From: Fibrobacter succinogenes
GTDB lineage: Bacteria > Fibrobacterota > Fibrobacteria > Fibrobacterales > Fibrobacteraceae
NCBI GenBank assembly: GCA_902791475.1
Contig: CADAWC010000009.1
Span: forward strand, 28,777-92,776
DNA length: 64,000 bases
Reading direction: 5' to 3'
Part shown: positions 9,171 through 17,596 of the stretch, in pieces
How positions within the stretch are numbered: the stretch's first letter is position 1
Layout of the letters: each line of letters starts with the position of its first letter
The notes under the pieces: model-generated
The model's database searches: none
The model's input: only the letters and a program-made list of their open reading frames with translations
What the model was told of the DNA's origin: nothing
Made by a program: the position numbers and the translations under genes

Positions 9171-9974
9171 GTGTTGCGAAAAATGTTAAAAGCCCTAATG
9201 TTGGCCTTGGTCTGTTCGGCTCTCTGCTGGGCGGATTGCCATACCCTTGACCTTTCTGTTATGATTACAAAGGATTTTATGGTCATTGGGGCTAGGGGCG
9301 GCTTTTCTCCCAATATTTTCTATACAACATTGTCCGACCGATATGGGACGCGTTATGTGACGCTTCATCGCGAAAGCGCAGACGATCCTGGCCGCATTGT
9401 GTGGGCGCTGTATTTCGAAAAGGATGGCTTGCTCGATAGTGTAATCGTCGATAAAAAACACAGAATGTATAAGGCGGTTGGGCTTGGTGAAGGTGGAATA
9501 ATGCCGCCTCCATTGAAAAAGAAGTTGAAACTCTGTAGCAACAATGTTGTTGTGGCTCCGTTGTCTGCGCTTGATGAAGTTGCCTGGAATTTGGTTGAAT
9601 ATCGCAAGAACGCCGAAGACCGTCCTGATACGAATGATATTCTTTTTATGTTGAAACCAAATGGTAATCGTGAAGAATTCCTCCAGTGGCTTCGTTCTTA
9701 TAAGCCGTTTGTGCAAGCGGCTAAAAATATTGGATTCTCGTTTTTGACGTTTGGATTGTTGGATGACGCTGATTCTAGCTATGGCGATTGGGCGAAACTG
9801 TCCAAGGATATGTACGATGCCGTGGGTGTGAAAATGCCGTCTCAAGACGAACTAAAAAAGCATAAGAGGTGTTCCTGCGTTCTTGGGGCGGCGCTGGAAG
9901 GGACTCCTGCAACACCATATTCAAGAGGGGTGTATGAACTCTTGAAAAGTAAAGGGAACCCTCAAAAGAAGTGA
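9171..9974 (+). CDS. Secreted protein of unknown function
   Basis: I do not recognise this protein of about 263-267 residues. It begins with a clear signal peptide (MLKALMLALVCSALCWA, cut before DC). The mature part is mixed alpha/beta with few cysteines and a basic C-terminus. Possible starts are GTG 9171, TTG 9174 and ATG 9183; AGGA at 9164-9167 sits 3, 6 or 15 bases upstream, so TTG 9174 is also plausible. It follows the FISUMP lipoprotein by nine bases, suggesting one transcript and a related location in the envelope. Because the segment after the signal peptide starts with a single Cys and has no lipobox, a soluble periplasmic or exported protein is more likely than a lipoprotein. Confidence 0.6.
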   Translation: MLRKMLKALMLALVCSALCWADCHTLDLSVMITKDFMVIGARGGFSPNIFYTTLSDRYGTRYVTLHRESADDPGRIVWALYFEKDGLLDSVIVDKKHRMYKAVGLGEGGIMPPPLKKKLKLCSNNVVVAPLSALDEVAWNLVEYRKNAEDRPDTNDILFMLKPNGNREEFLQWLRSYKPFVQAAKNIGFSFLTFGLLDDADSSYGDWAKLSKDMYDAVGVKMPSQDELKKHKRCSCVLGAALEGTPATPYSRGVYELLKSKGNPQKK

Positions 9975-10237
9975 TTTGATAAAGATTCTGTAGAATTGAA
10001 AAACTCTGGCTTTGAAGCTGGATTTTTTTTCTGTGAAAAATTTTACAAAAAAATAGCGGGCCAAATAGCACGAAAAAGCGTGTATATAAAGTGGTGGAGG
10101 AATGTGTTCTCTGCTGCGTTACGGCGCGGTCCGTAAAAAGGGAACTTTCTAATGATTAAAGTTTGTACTTGTGATAAAGCTAAAGTTGCTTATTTAAAAT
10201 TTAATAATTATATTATAATTATAGCGCGGGGCATTGT
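9975..10237 (+). other. brnT upstream region with two tiny overlapping frames
   Basis: A 16-codon frame (10102-10152, ATG directly after GGAGGA) ends in TAATG, overlapping the ATG of a 31-codon frame (10152-10247). That frame in turn overlaps the brnT ATG at 10238. This could be a translated leader or chance. TATATAA at 10083-10089 is a candidate -10-like stretch. Nothing else is visible. Confidence 0.3.
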
Positions 10238-10765
10238 ATGCAAATAGAATTCGCGTGGGATGAAAAGAAAAATGCGATTAACCAAAAGAAGCATGATGTT
10301 TCGTTTGAGGAGGCTAAAACTTGCTTTGAAGATGAATATGCGAGGGTGTTCTTTGATGTGGAGCATTCAGCACAGGAAGATCGGTCTATTCTTATAGGGC
10401 TGTCGTCTTGTTTAAGAACACTAGTTGTTGTCTTTACTGAATGGAATGGCTTGAATCCCAATGTCTTGGTTAATCGTATAATCAGTGCCCGGAAAGCAAC
10501 GAAAAAAGGAATTTCAATATTATTGGAACGCGAGAAAAGGAGATTGCTTATGAAGAAAGAATATGATTTTTCAAAAATGAAGGCGGTGAAGAACCCGTAT
10601 GCCAAAGTTCTTAAGAAACAAATTACAATAAGGCTGAACGTTGAAACGATCGACTATTTCAAGAATATGGCCGAGGAACTTGGTATTCCGTATCAGGTAC
10701 TGATGGATTCGTACCTGACGGATTGTGCGAACGCCAAACGCAAGTTGAAGATCACGTGGAAGTAA
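10238..10765 (+). CDS. brnT-brnA: BrnT toxin fused in frame to BrnA antitoxin
   Basis: Residues 1-95 match the BrnT ribonuclease toxin (DUF497): IEFAWDEKKNAINQKKH, VSFEEAKTCFED, LVVVFTE and IISARKATKK. Residues 105-175 match the BrnA CopG-type antitoxin: KKEYDFSKMKAVKNPYAK, then QITIRLNVETIDYFK. They are normally two genes. Here one open frame joins them. Removing one A from the six-A run at 10502-10507 would restore a toxin tail KKEFQYYWNARKGDCL whose TGA overlaps the antitoxin ATG as ATGA. The fusion therefore looks like a one-base insertion, either a real mutation or a homopolymer sequencing error. BrnA normally neutralises BrnT and represses the operon; a fused protein may be inert. Confidence 0.85.
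   Translation: MQIEFAWDEKKNAINQKKHDVSFEEAKTCFEDEYARVFFDVEHSAQEDRSILIGLSSCLRTLVVVFTEWNGLNPNVLVNRIISARKATKKGISILLEREKRRLLMKKEYDFSKMKAVKNPYAKVLKKQITIRLNVETIDYFKNMAEELGIPYQVLMDSYLTDCANAKRKLKITWK
10550..10765 (+). CDS. brnA: BrnA antitoxin, internal start within the fusion
   Basis: AAAAGGAGA at 10534-10542 lies seven bases before an ATG at 10550, which opens a complete 71-residue BrnA with a ribbon-helix-helix core (QITIRLNVETIDYF, AEELGIPYQVLMDSYL). Free antitoxin could therefore still be made from this site even though the upstream toxin reads into it. It would bind DNA as a dimer and cap BrnT. Confidence 0.7.
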   Translation: MKKEYDFSKMKAVKNPYAKVLKKQITIRLNVETIDYFKNMAEELGIPYQVLMDSYLTDCANAKRKLKITWK

Positions 10766-10795
10766 GAAAAGATCTCCCAAAAGGGAGGTTGGAAT

Positions 10796-10822
10796 AAAAA
10801 AGACCCTTCAAAAGAAGGGTCT
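10796..10822 (-). terminator. Rho-independent terminator of tRNA-Gly
   Basis: AGACCCTTC and GAAGGGTCT form a perfect 9-bp stem with an AAAA/TTTT loop. On the minus strand it is followed by a T-run and lies just past the tRNA 3' end. Confidence 0.85.
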
Positions 10823-10825
10823 AAG

Positions 10826-10897
10826 AGCGGCGGACCGGGATCGAACCGGCAACCATTAGCTTGGAAGGCTAAGGCTCTACCATTGAGCTACCGCCGC
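10826..10897 (-). tRNA. tRNA-Gly (anticodon TCC)
   Basis: The minus strand folds into a standard cloverleaf. The acceptor pairs GCGGCGG with CCGCCGC and the discriminator is U. The D stem is GCTC/GAGC, the anticodon stem TTAGC/GCTAA with loop CTTCCAA, and the T stem GCCGG/CCGGT with TTCGATC. The anticodon TCC reads GGA and other glycine codons. The 3' CCA is not encoded and must be added after transcription. Confidence 0.97.
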
Positions 10898-11025
10898 GAG
10901 CATGGACAATTATACAAAAATATTGCGCTTTTTAAAGGGGTTCTTAAAAAAGTTGTTGGAAAAATATGAAAAAAATTCTAAATTTACGCTCGCATTAACA
11001 AACAATCATATCAGAGGTAGCATAC

Positions 11026-11637
11026 TTGTTCCCTAATCCGCGCGATCGTCGCATGCCCAACCGTCCCAGTGATGGGACTCGTATCAACGAAGATATCCAT
11101 ATCTCTCCGATTCGTCTCGTGAAAGAAGATGGCGAAGCTATCATCATCGAGACGAGCAAGGCATTGCAGATGGCGAAAGACGCCGGACTGGACCTTGTGG
11201 AAGTCTCCCCGAATGCTAAGCCGCCTGTCTGCCGCATCATCAACTACGGCAAGTACAAGTTCGAACAACTGAAGAAGGCTAAGGCCGCAAAGGCCAAGCA
11301 GCACGTGGTGAAGCTCAAGGAAATCAAGATGCACCCGAAGACTGCCGAGAACGACTACCAGTACCGCATCAAGCAGGCTGGCGAGTTCTTGCAGGACGGT
11401 ATGAAGGTGAAGCTTATCATGCAGTTCCGTGGACGCGAAATGGCGCACATGGACTACGGCAAGCGCCTTATGGAACGCGCCAAGGAAGACTTGGCTCCGT
11501 TTGGCGATTTGGAAATGGATTCGCGGGTGGAAGGCAACACAATGCTTTCTATCTACGGTCCAAAACGTGGTGCCGGTAAGAAACAAGACCAGGCACCGAA
11601 GCCCGTAACCGAGCCAAAGGCAGCAGGTGAGGCTTAA
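11026..11637 (+). CDS. infC: Translation initiation factor IF-3
   Basis: IF-3 binds the 30S subunit and checks the start codon and initiator tRNA. The 203-residue protein has the N-domain (TRINEDIHISPIRLV ... LDLVEVSPNAKPPVCRIINYGK), a lysine-rich helix linker, and the C-domain (VKLKEIKMHP to MLSIYGPK) with an extra hydrophilic tail of about 25 residues. The start appears to be TTG at 11026, with AGAGGT seven bases upstream. Rare start codons are typical of infC because IF-3 discriminates against them and so limits its own synthesis. An in-frame ATG at 11053 would still leave the conserved N-domain intact. It heads the classic infC-rpmI-rplT operon. Confidence 0.95.
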   Translation: MFPNPRDRRMPNRPSDGTRINEDIHISPIRLVKEDGEAIIIETSKALQMAKDAGLDLVEVSPNAKPPVCRIINYGKYKFEQLKKAKAAKAKQHVVKLKEIKMHPKTAENDYQYRIKQAGEFLQDGMKVKLIMQFRGREMAHMDYGKRLMERAKEDLAPFGDLEMDSRVEGNTMLSIYGPKRGAGKKQDQAPKPVTEPKAAGEA

Positions 11638-11658
11638 CTATTAACCTACGAGGTAAAA

Positions 11659-11856
11659 ATGCCTAAGATGAAAACTCACAGCGGTGCTAAGAAGCGCTTC
11701 CGCGTGACTGGTTCCGGCCATGTCAAGTTCAAGCGCGCTGGTATGCGCCACATTCAAGCTAAGATGAACACTAAGCGTAAGCGCAACCTTCGTAAGGGCG
11801 CTCTCGTTAAGAAAGTCGATACCTATCATGTCAAGCGTCTGCTTGTCGTAGCATAA
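11659..11856 (+). CDS. rpmI: Ribosomal protein bL35
   Basis: This 65-residue basic protein of the large ribosomal subunit begins [20 protein letters not shown], the family hallmark, and ends at the usual length. It lies 21 bases after infC, with GAGG before the ATG, and 11 bases before rplT, so the three genes form one transcription unit. Confidence 0.97.
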   Translation: MPKMKTHSGAKKRFRVTGSGHVKFKRAGMRHIQAKMNTKRKRNLRKGALVKKVDTYHVKRLLVVA

Positions 11857-11867
11857 GGAGAGTAAGA

Positions 11868-12218
11868 ATGCCACGCGCAAAAACTAGAGTTCCTTCCCGC
11901 GAACGCCGCAAAAAAATCCTCAAGGCCGCCAAGGGTTACTATGGCCGCCGCAAGTCGAACCTTCGCCTTGCTATTGACGCCGTTGCCCACGCTGGTCAGT
12001 ATGCCTATGCACACCGCCGCGACAAGAAGGGTGATTTCCGCTCTCTGTGGATCACTCGCTTGAACGCTGCTGTTCGTGAATTCGGCATCAGCTATAGCCA
12101 GTTCATTTACAAGCTTTCCAAGGCTAACATCAACATGAACCGCAAGGTTCTCGCTGATTTGGCAGTTGCCGATCCGGCAGCTTTCGCCAAGGTCGTGGAA
12201 ATTGTGAAGGCTGCTTAA
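11868..12218 (+). CDS. rplT: Ribosomal protein bL20
   Basis: This 116-residue large-subunit assembly protein has an Arg/Lys-rich N-terminal extension ([25 protein letters not shown] is the typical start) and a globular C-domain ([14 protein letters not shown] ... [11 protein letters not shown]). In other bacteria L20 represses its own operon by binding the rpmI leader. No such leader structure was worked out here. It is the last gene of the operon and is followed by a strong terminator at 12268. Confidence 0.97.
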   Translation: MPRAKTRVPSRERRKKILKAAKGYYGRRKSNLRLAIDAVAHAGQYAYAHRRDKKGDFRSLWITRLNAAVREFGISYSQFIYKLSKANINMNRKVLADLAVADPAAFAKVVEIVKAA

Positions 12219-12267
12219 TTTAGACGCAAGTTTAAGTTAACTTATAGCTAAACAAACGCGAGAAATT

Positions 12268-12298
12268 GCGCTCCGCCCGAAAAGGCGGGGCGCTTTTT
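12268..12298 (+). terminator. Terminator of infC-rpmI-rplT
   Basis: GCGCTCCGCC pairs with GGCGGGGCGC across a CGAAAA-type loop and is followed by TTTTTGCTTTT. Confidence 0.9.
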
Positions 12299-12348
12299 GC
12301 TTTTGATTTTACACAAAATGGTTTTTGATGGTCGATTTTATGCGTACG

Positions 12349-12386
12349 TGCATATAAATTTTAGATTTATCGTTTTTTTATATGCA
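12349..12386. repeat. Hairpin repeat 1 of 3 (arms TGCATATAAA / TTTATATGCA)
   Basis: Perfect 10-bp inverted arms enclose an 18-base AT-rich loop. It is one of three copies within 210 bases, in the gap between rplT and the convergent M16 peptidase gene. Confidence 0.7.
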
Positions 12387-12443
12387 TTTTTAAGTTGATT
12401 ATATACAAATTATTGTGCTATTGGCTCGCTGTATTGGCTTTGG

Positions 12444-12481
12444 TGCATATAAAAAGCGATGCTTTTCGATTTTTATATGCA
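12444..12481. repeat. Hairpin repeat 2 of 3
   Basis: Arms TGCATATAAAAA and TTTTTATATGCA (12 bp) enclose a 14-base loop. Total length is 38 bases, as in copy 1, with the same outer ten bases but an unrelated loop. Confidence 0.7.
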
Positions 12482-12518
12482 TTAAATTCTTGAAACAAAG
12501 TAATGAAATGCAAAAATG

Positions 12519-12555
12519 AGCATATAAAATCGGTTTTTTGTCCGATTTATATGCA
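12519..12555. repeat. Hairpin repeat 3 of 3
   Basis: The left arm GCATATAAAATCGG and right arm CCGATTTATATGC pair with a single bulged A, giving a longer stem than the other copies. The outer motif is the same. No open frame or T-run accompanies it. Confidence 0.65.
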
Positions 12556-12667
12556 TGAGTCTGGAATTTGAGCGCTTTTTATGCTAAAAAGAGGAGATTC
12601 CCGCACAGTGGCGGGCTTGACAAACGGTTCAGGCGGACATGACTGGTTCCGGTGGACGTGTCATGTG

Positions 12668-13939
12668 CTAAAACAAATCCACATCCAGGACGGTCTTCTT
12701 TTTGCTCTTGGGTTCGACTATAGCGATGGAATATTTTGCGGTGCAGAACAATCGATTGATTGTTTCAAGGACTTCGTCTTCGGTGATGGCGCGGATTTTC
12801 TTCTCGACATCTTCCATCGTGTGGAACTCTCCGAGGTGGAGCGTCTGTTCCGCCATGCGCAGCACGCGCTTCTCGGGACTGTCGGCGCCGAGGTGGAGCC
12901 CGCCGAGAATGTTCGTCTTGGTGCGTTCGAGTTCATCCTTGATGAACCCGTGACGCAGGAACTTCTTGACTTCGGCGATAGAAAGCGCGAGTGCGGTCTT
13001 GAGCTGGTGCGGCTCAGTGGCAAGTGCAACGCCCCAGTCTACGCAGTCCTTGTAAAGGTCGGCAGTGGAATATACGGAGTAGGCAAGCCCTTTGTCTTCG
13101 CGGATTTTCTGGAACAGGCGCGATGCCATGCCGGCACCCATTGCGACGTTGAAAAGCGAGAATGCGCAACGGTCGCGGTCGCTCATCAGCGAACGGTCGA
13201 AACTCAAACCCCAAAAAAGGTTCGATTGTGTGATGTCGCTTTTCTGTACAATCTTGATACCTTGATTTGGTGTGTAGATATCTTCGGGTATTGTTCCGTT
13301 AATATTTTTTTGTTCAAATTTTTTAGCACAAAGTTCTACGAGCTCTTCGTGCTTGACTTTGCCCGAGGCGCAAACGTAAAGCGGAATTTCGTCGGTGACT
13401 TGATGTCCGTACTTGAGCATTTGCTTGCGCGTGAGGGACTGGACTTGTTTCACGTTTCCGGTGATGGAATGTGCAAGACCACAACCCTTGAAATGAATCG
13501 CGTTGAAGATGTCGCCCACGAGTTCTTCGGGAATGTCGTCATAGCTGTGGACTTCTTCAATGATGACGTGGCGCTCCTTTTCCATTTCTTTCTTGTCAAA
13601 GCGCGGGTGCATGAGCATGTCCGAAATCACGTCGATGGCAAGCGGCATGTCGCTGCTTTCGACTTGCGCGTAAAAGCCCGTTTCCTGGCGTGTCGTGTAC
13701 GCTTCGAGATTTCCGCCGCGGTCTTCGATGGCGTGCGCAATTTCAAGCGCAGTGCGGTTCTCTGTTCCTTTGAAAACGAGGTGCTCGTAAAAATGGCTGA
13801 GCCCGAATTCATCGCTTGCTTCGTGGCGGCTCCCGCGCGGGACCCAAACGCCGACGGCTGCAGAATAGGCATGCGGCATGTAATCCGTTAAAATGGTGAT
13901 TCCGTTTTCGAGGACTGTCTGTTTGATGTTTTGTTTCAT
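12668..13939 (-). CDS. M16-family (pitrilysin-like) zinc peptidase
   Basis: This 423-residue protein is a zinc metallopeptidase of the mitochondrial-processing-peptidase/PqqL type. The N-terminal domain has the inverted zinc motif HFYEH at residues 49-53, with the third ligand expected at the Glu pair near 128-129 (VIIEEVHSYDD). The C-terminal domain carries the LAYSVYS region and an R-x-Y-like patch typical of the inactive second half. The length fits single-chain bacterial members that act on unstructured peptides. No signal peptide is visible, so a cytoplasmic role is likely. It converges on rplT and is transcribed away from maeB, with 169 bases between the two starts. Confidence 0.9.
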   Translation of the reverse strand: MKQNIKQTVLENGITILTDYMPHAYSAAVGVWVPRGSRHEASDEFGLSHFYEHLVFKGTENRTALEIAHAIEDRGGNLEAYTTRQETGFYAQVESSDMPLAIDVISDMLMHPRFDKKEMEKERHVIIEEVHSYDDIPEELVGDIFNAIHFKGCGLAHSITGNVKQVQSLTRKQMLKYGHQVTDEIPLYVCASGKVKHEELVELCAKKFEQKNINGTIPEDIYTPNQGIKIVQKSDITQSNLFWGLSFDRSLMSDRDRCAFSLFNVAMGAGMASRLFQKIREDKGLAYSVYSTADLYKDCVDWGVALATEPHQLKTALALSIAEVKKFLRHGFIKDELERTKTNILGGLHLGADSPEKRVLRMAEQTLHLGEFHTMEDVEKKIRAITEDEVLETINRLFCTAKYSIAIVEPKSKKKTVLDVDLF

Positions 13940-14108
13940 TTTTTGTAATACGCGCGTCGTATGGGAGCTGAAAGTCTCGTTTGCGGCTTAACTATAGCAA
14001 ATTTGGGTAAAAATGTAACAAAAAACACATTTTTAGCACCCTTTTATTGTTGTGTAAATTTTTCTAAATTTTGCACGAAAATAATGTTATGACTCACAGG
14101 AGAACGAA

Positions 14109-16430
14109 ATGGGAAAAGACTTAAAGGAAATGGCTCTCCAATACCATTCCATGGGCAAGCCGGGCAAGATTGAAATCGTGCCTACCAAGCCGCACAGCAC
14201 GCAGACGGACTTGGGCCTTGCATACACGCCGGGCGTGGCTTCACCGTGTCTTGAAATCGAAAAAGACCAGAACCTCGCTTACGAATACACGGGCAAGGGT
14301 AACCTCGTCGCTGTGATTAGTAACGGTACGGCTGTGCTTGGTCTTGGCGATATTGGCGCACTTGCTGGTAAGCCGGTGATGGAAGGCAAGGCCTTGCTTT
14401 TCAAGATTTATGCGGGCATTGACGTGTTCGACATCGAAATCAACGAAAAGGATCCGAAGAAGTTTATCGAAATTGTGAAGGGCATTGCCCCGACGTTCGG
14501 CGGCATCAACCTCGAAGACATTAAGGCTCCGGAATGCTTCGAAATCGAAGACACTCTCAAGGCTGAGCTTGATATTCCGGTGATGCACGATGACCAGCAC
14601 GGTACGGCTATTATTTCTTCCGCTGGCCTCTTGAACGCTATCGAAGTTGCAGGCAAGAGCATTCGTAACGTGAAGATGGTCGTGAACGGCGCTGGCGCTG
14701 CCGCTTGCGCTTGCACACGCCTCTACTTGTCTCTCGGTCTCAAGAAAGAAAATCTTGTGATGTGCGATAGCAAGGGCGTTATCCGTAAGGATCGCAAGGG
14801 TCTCACCGAAGCGAAGGCTTTCTTTGCAACGGAACGCACTGACATCGAAACGCTTGAAGATGCCATGAAGGGTGCAGACGTGTTCGTCGGCCTCTCCAAG
14901 GGTAACATCCTCACTCGCGAAATGGTCCGCAGCATGGCCGACCAGCCGATTGTCTTTGCTCTTGCAAACCCGACTCCGGAAATCAGCTACGAAGAAGCTA
15001 TGGCAAGCCGTGGCGACCTCATCTTTGCAACGGGCCGTAGCGACTATCCGAACCAGGTGAACAACGTTATCGGTTTCCCGTACATCTTCCGTGGCGCTCT
15101 CGACGTGCGTGCAACGACTATTAACGAACACATGAAGCACGCCGCTGTCCGCGCGATTGCCGCTCTCGCCCACAAGCCGGTTCCGGATGTGGTGAACATT
15201 GCATACAACTCACAGCGTTTCACGTTTGGCAAGGAATACTTGATTCCGAAGCCGCTTGACCCGCGCCTCCTCACGGAAGTTTCTATTGCAGTTGCCAAGG
15301 CCGCTATTGAAAGTGGCGTGGCCCGCAAGCCGATTACCGATTGGGATACATACTACGATCGCCTCCGCGACATGATGGGTTATGATAACAAACTCATCCG
15401 TCAGTTCAGCGATACCGCCCGCAGCAACCCGAAGCGCGTCGTGTTTGCCGAAAGCAACCTCAACATGCTCAAGGCTGCTGTCCAGGCTCAGGCCGAAGGC
15501 TTTGCACACCCGATTATGCTTGGCAACCCGGAACGCATCCAGATGATCGCCCAGCGCGAACAGCTCGACCTCACGGGCATCAAGATTGTGAATCCGCGTT
15601 CTCCGGAAGAATTCGAACGCCGCCGCAACTACGCTGCAATTTACGCTGAAGAAAATGGCCGCAATGGCGTGACCTTCGAAGAAGCACGTGACGACATGTT
15701 TGAACCGAACCACTTCGGTATGATGATGGTGAAGGTCGGCGATGCCGATGCGCTCATTTCCGGTGGCTACTCCAAGTACTCCGAAACGATCGAACTGGCG
15801 AAGGAAATCATCGGTATCCGTCCGGAATACAAGCACTTCGGTGCTATGCATATCCTCAGCACCAAGAAGGGTACGTTCTTCCTCGCCGATACGCTTGTGA
15901 ACCGCGATCCAGATGCCGAAACGCTCGTCGATATCGTGAAGCTCACGCACGACGCTGTGCGCTTCTTTGCTCACGAACCGGTGATGGCTATGCTCAGCTA
16001 CGCAAACTTCGGAAGTGACAAGGAAGCTGCACGTGGCACAGTGAACAAGGTCCGCGAAGCCGTGAAGACGATTCACGAACAGTATCCGGATTACGTTCTC
16101 GATGGTGAAATGCAGGTGAATGTGGCTCTTGACAAGGATCTTCGCGATACGAAGTACCCGTTCAACAAGATCAAGGGCCAGTCCGTGAACACGCTTATCT
16201 TCCCGTGCCTCTCTTCTGCAAATACCACTTGCAAGATGCTCTTGGAAATGGGCGTTGGCGAATCCATCGGTCCTGTTCAGATGGGCTTGAACAAGCCGGT
16301 TCACTTCACGGACTCCGACGCTTCTGTCCACGATATCTTCAACTTGACCGTTGCCGCCGTCATCGACGCTATCGTTCAGGAAAAGAAGGACGAAGAAAAG
16401 AACAAGAAGAAGTTCGACAAGATCTGGTAA
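14109..16430 (+). CDS. maeB: NADP-dependent malic enzyme with C-terminal phosphotransacetylase domain
   Basis: This enzyme decarboxylates malate to pyruvate with reduction of NADP. Of 773 residues, 1 to about 410 are the malic enzyme: [26 protein letters not shown] and the Rossmann segment [13 protein letters not shown]. Residues about 430-773 are the phosphate acetyl/butyryltransferase-like domain ([31 protein letters not shown]), which in this MaeB class is regulatory rather than catalytic. ACAGGAGAACGAA precedes the ATG. Codon use is strongly biased towards C-ending codons, as expected of a highly expressed gene, and it creates a long open frame on the other strand. A terminator follows at 16482. 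Confidence 0.95.
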   Translation: MGKDLKEMALQYHSMGKPGKIEIVPTKPHSTQTDLGLAYTPGVASPCLEIEKDQNLAYEYTGKGNLVAVISNGTAVLGLGDIGALAGKPVMEGKALLFKIYAGIDVFDIEINEKDPKKFIEIVKGIAPTFGGINLEDIKAPECFEIEDTLKAELDIPVMHDDQHGTAIISSAGLLNAIEVAGKSIRNVKMVVNGAGAAACACTRLYLSLGLKKENLVMCDSKGVIRKDRKGLTEAKAFFATERTDIETLEDAMKGADVFVGLSKGNILTREMVRSMADQPIVFALANPTPEISYEEAMASRGDLIFATGRSDYPNQVNNVIGFPYIFRGALDVRATTINEHMKHAAVRAIAALAHKPVPDVVNIAYNSQRFTFGKEYLIPKPLDPRLLTEVSIAVAKAAIESGVARKPITDWDTYYDRLRDMMGYDNKLIRQFSDTARSNPKRVVFAESNLNMLKAAVQAQAEGFAHPIMLGNPERIQMIAQREQLDLTGIKIVNPRSPEEFERRRNYAAIYAEENGRNGVTFEEARDDMFEPNHFGMMMVKVGDADALISGGYSKYSETIELAKEIIGIRPEYKHFGAMHILSTKKGTFFLADTLVNRDPDAETLVDIVKLTHDAVRFFAHEPVMAMLSYANFGSDKEAARGTVNKVREAVKTIHEQYPDYVLDGEMQVNVALDKDLRDTKYPFNKIKGQSVNTLIFPCLSSANTTCKMLLEMGVGESIGPVQMGLNKPVHFTDSDASVHDIFNLTVAAVIDAIVQEKKDEEKNKKKFDKIW

Positions 16431-16474
16431 GTCGCGATTTCCGTTCGCCACTGTGCGGGCGCATCTCTTAGCTC

Positions 16475-16512
16475 TTTAAAAGTCGCCGTAGGTAAAACTG
16501 CGGCGATTTTTT
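16475..16512. repeat. 38-bp direct repeat, copy A (contains terminator)
   Basis: Identical to 17597-17634. The two copies bracket the lipoprotein gene at 16575-17579. Confidence 0.85.
16482..16512 (+). terminator. Terminator after maeB
   Basis: GTCGCCGTAG pairs with CTGCGGCGAT (two G-T pairs) over a GTAAAA loop and runs into TTTTTT. Confidence 0.85.
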
Positions 16513-16574
16513 AATTTATTTAATTCGTTTGTACTCTTTTTATGTATATTAAATGCATAAAAAGGAGGTGTGGT

Positions 16575-17579
16575 TTGAAAAAGAACTTTTATTGTGGCTT
16601 GGCGGCTTTTATGGTGTTCGCCTTTACGGCCTGTTCTGATGATAGTGCTGCCAATGCTGTGGTGCAGCCTATTGCGCTTGATTCGTCTAGCTCTGTAATT
16701 GAGGAATCTTCAAGTTCGGTAACTGTTGAATCCTCGAATTCCGCTGTTCCTGGATCTTCAAGTTCGTCGTTTGGGCTTTCATCTAGCGATGGAGTTTCTT
16801 CAAGTTCGCAGGATAATTCTTCGTCTAGTTTGCAGTCCGATCCCTCGTCTAGCTCAATTGCCAAATCTTCTGTCAGTGAGTGTCGTGGTTTAATCTGGTT
16901 TGGTAATGATCCGGAAGAGGGGGTGCGCGTACCTGTTGAGACGTGTGCTGAATCTTCGTGGCCGGAAAATGTAGTTGCCGATGGTCATTGGCGCATTATG
17001 GAAACTGACGGTGAGGACGGTGGAATGTCGTCTATCGTTTGGCCTGTGAAATTTGTTGATGGCGTGGATTCAATGGCTGCGGTTAAAGATACCTGTTATG
17101 GAATCTGTGGAACGGCGGCTTTGGATAAGGGATCATTGACGTATAATCCTTTTGTATCGATTGGCTTTACGCTTGCGAGGGATGGCTCTGGTAATCCGGT
17201 TCCTGTTGATGTTTCGAACTGGGGTGGTATTTGCATCTCTTATATGTCTGAAGTTTCGCCTTCGCTAGAATTGGATTTGGGAGATTCCGTCAATACGAAA
17301 GTGCTGAATTATGCAGTGCCGTCAGCAGGGCTGACGAAAGTGTCTTCGGTAACTTCAAAATGCATTCCGTGGAGTTCCTTTAGAATTCCGTCTTGGTTTA
17401 ATGGTGATGATCGTGGTTGGAAGGATGATACGGGGGCTAAGGCTGCTAAGCAGCTTGTTGGCGTGAGGATTAGATTACAGGATAAACCCAAAGATGGCGG
17501 CTATAAGTTTTATATAACGACAATATCTGCTTATAATTCGGGAAGCGGATATTATGCTGCGGGTCCTGCCGATCAGTAA
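16575..17579 (+). CDS. Ser-rich lipoprotein with one copy of an unnamed beta-rich module
   Basis: This 334-residue predicted lipoprotein has a leader ending FAFTAC-SDD. A linker of repeated Ser clusters (about 30-105) follows, then one module of about 220 residues. The module has ADGHWRIMETD, SSIVWPV, CYGICGTAAL, FVSIGFTLA, DVSNWGGICISY, LELDLGDSV and a Cys before PWSSF. It recurs twice in each of the lipoproteins at 18609 and 20691. The Trp-rich, beta-sheet look suggests a carbohydrate-binding jelly roll, but this is inference. TTG at 16575 is chosen because AAAGGAGG ends six bases before it; the ATG at 16542 has no ribosome site. Exact 38-bp repeats flank the gene. Confidence 0.85.
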   Translation: MKKNFYCGLAAFMVFAFTACSDDSAANAVVQPIALDSSSSVIEESSSSVTVESSNSAVPGSSSSSFGLSSSDGVSSSSQDNSSSSLQSDPSSSSIAKSSVSECRGLIWFGNDPEEGVRVPVETCAESSWPENVVADGHWRIMETDGEDGGMSSIVWPVKFVDGVDSMAAVKDTCYGICGTAALDKGSLTYNPFVSIGFTLARDGSGNPVPVDVSNWGGICISYMSEVSPSLELDLGDSVNTKVLNYAVPSAGLTKVSSVTSKCIPWSSFRIPSWFNGDDRGWKDDTGAKAAKQLVGVRIRLQDKPKDGGYKFYITTISAYNSGSGYYAAGPADQ

Positions 17580-17596
17580 CTGAAAAAATCGTCAAT

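Noticed and set aside
12349..12555. Possible short CRISPR array
   Set aside because: The three units are inverted repeats of 37-38 bases with unequal spacing (start to start 95 and 75 bases) and no direct repeat with uniform spacers. No cas genes lie nearby.
12581..13891. An open frame of about 436 codons on the plus strand, opposite the M16 peptidase
   Set aside because: The minus strand has the HFYEH zinc motif and the expected length; the plus-strand product is a Phe/Asp/Val-rich antisense shadow.
15210..16451. An open frame of about 413 codons opposite maeB
   Set aside because: Codon-bias shadow of a highly expressed gene. The translated product has no recognisable domain.
16542..16574. 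Upstream ATG start for the first Ser-rich lipoprotein
   Set aside because: No ribosome site precedes it, and the extra residues (MYIKCIKRRCG) would spoil the lipoprotein leader. AAAGGAGG fits TTG 16575.
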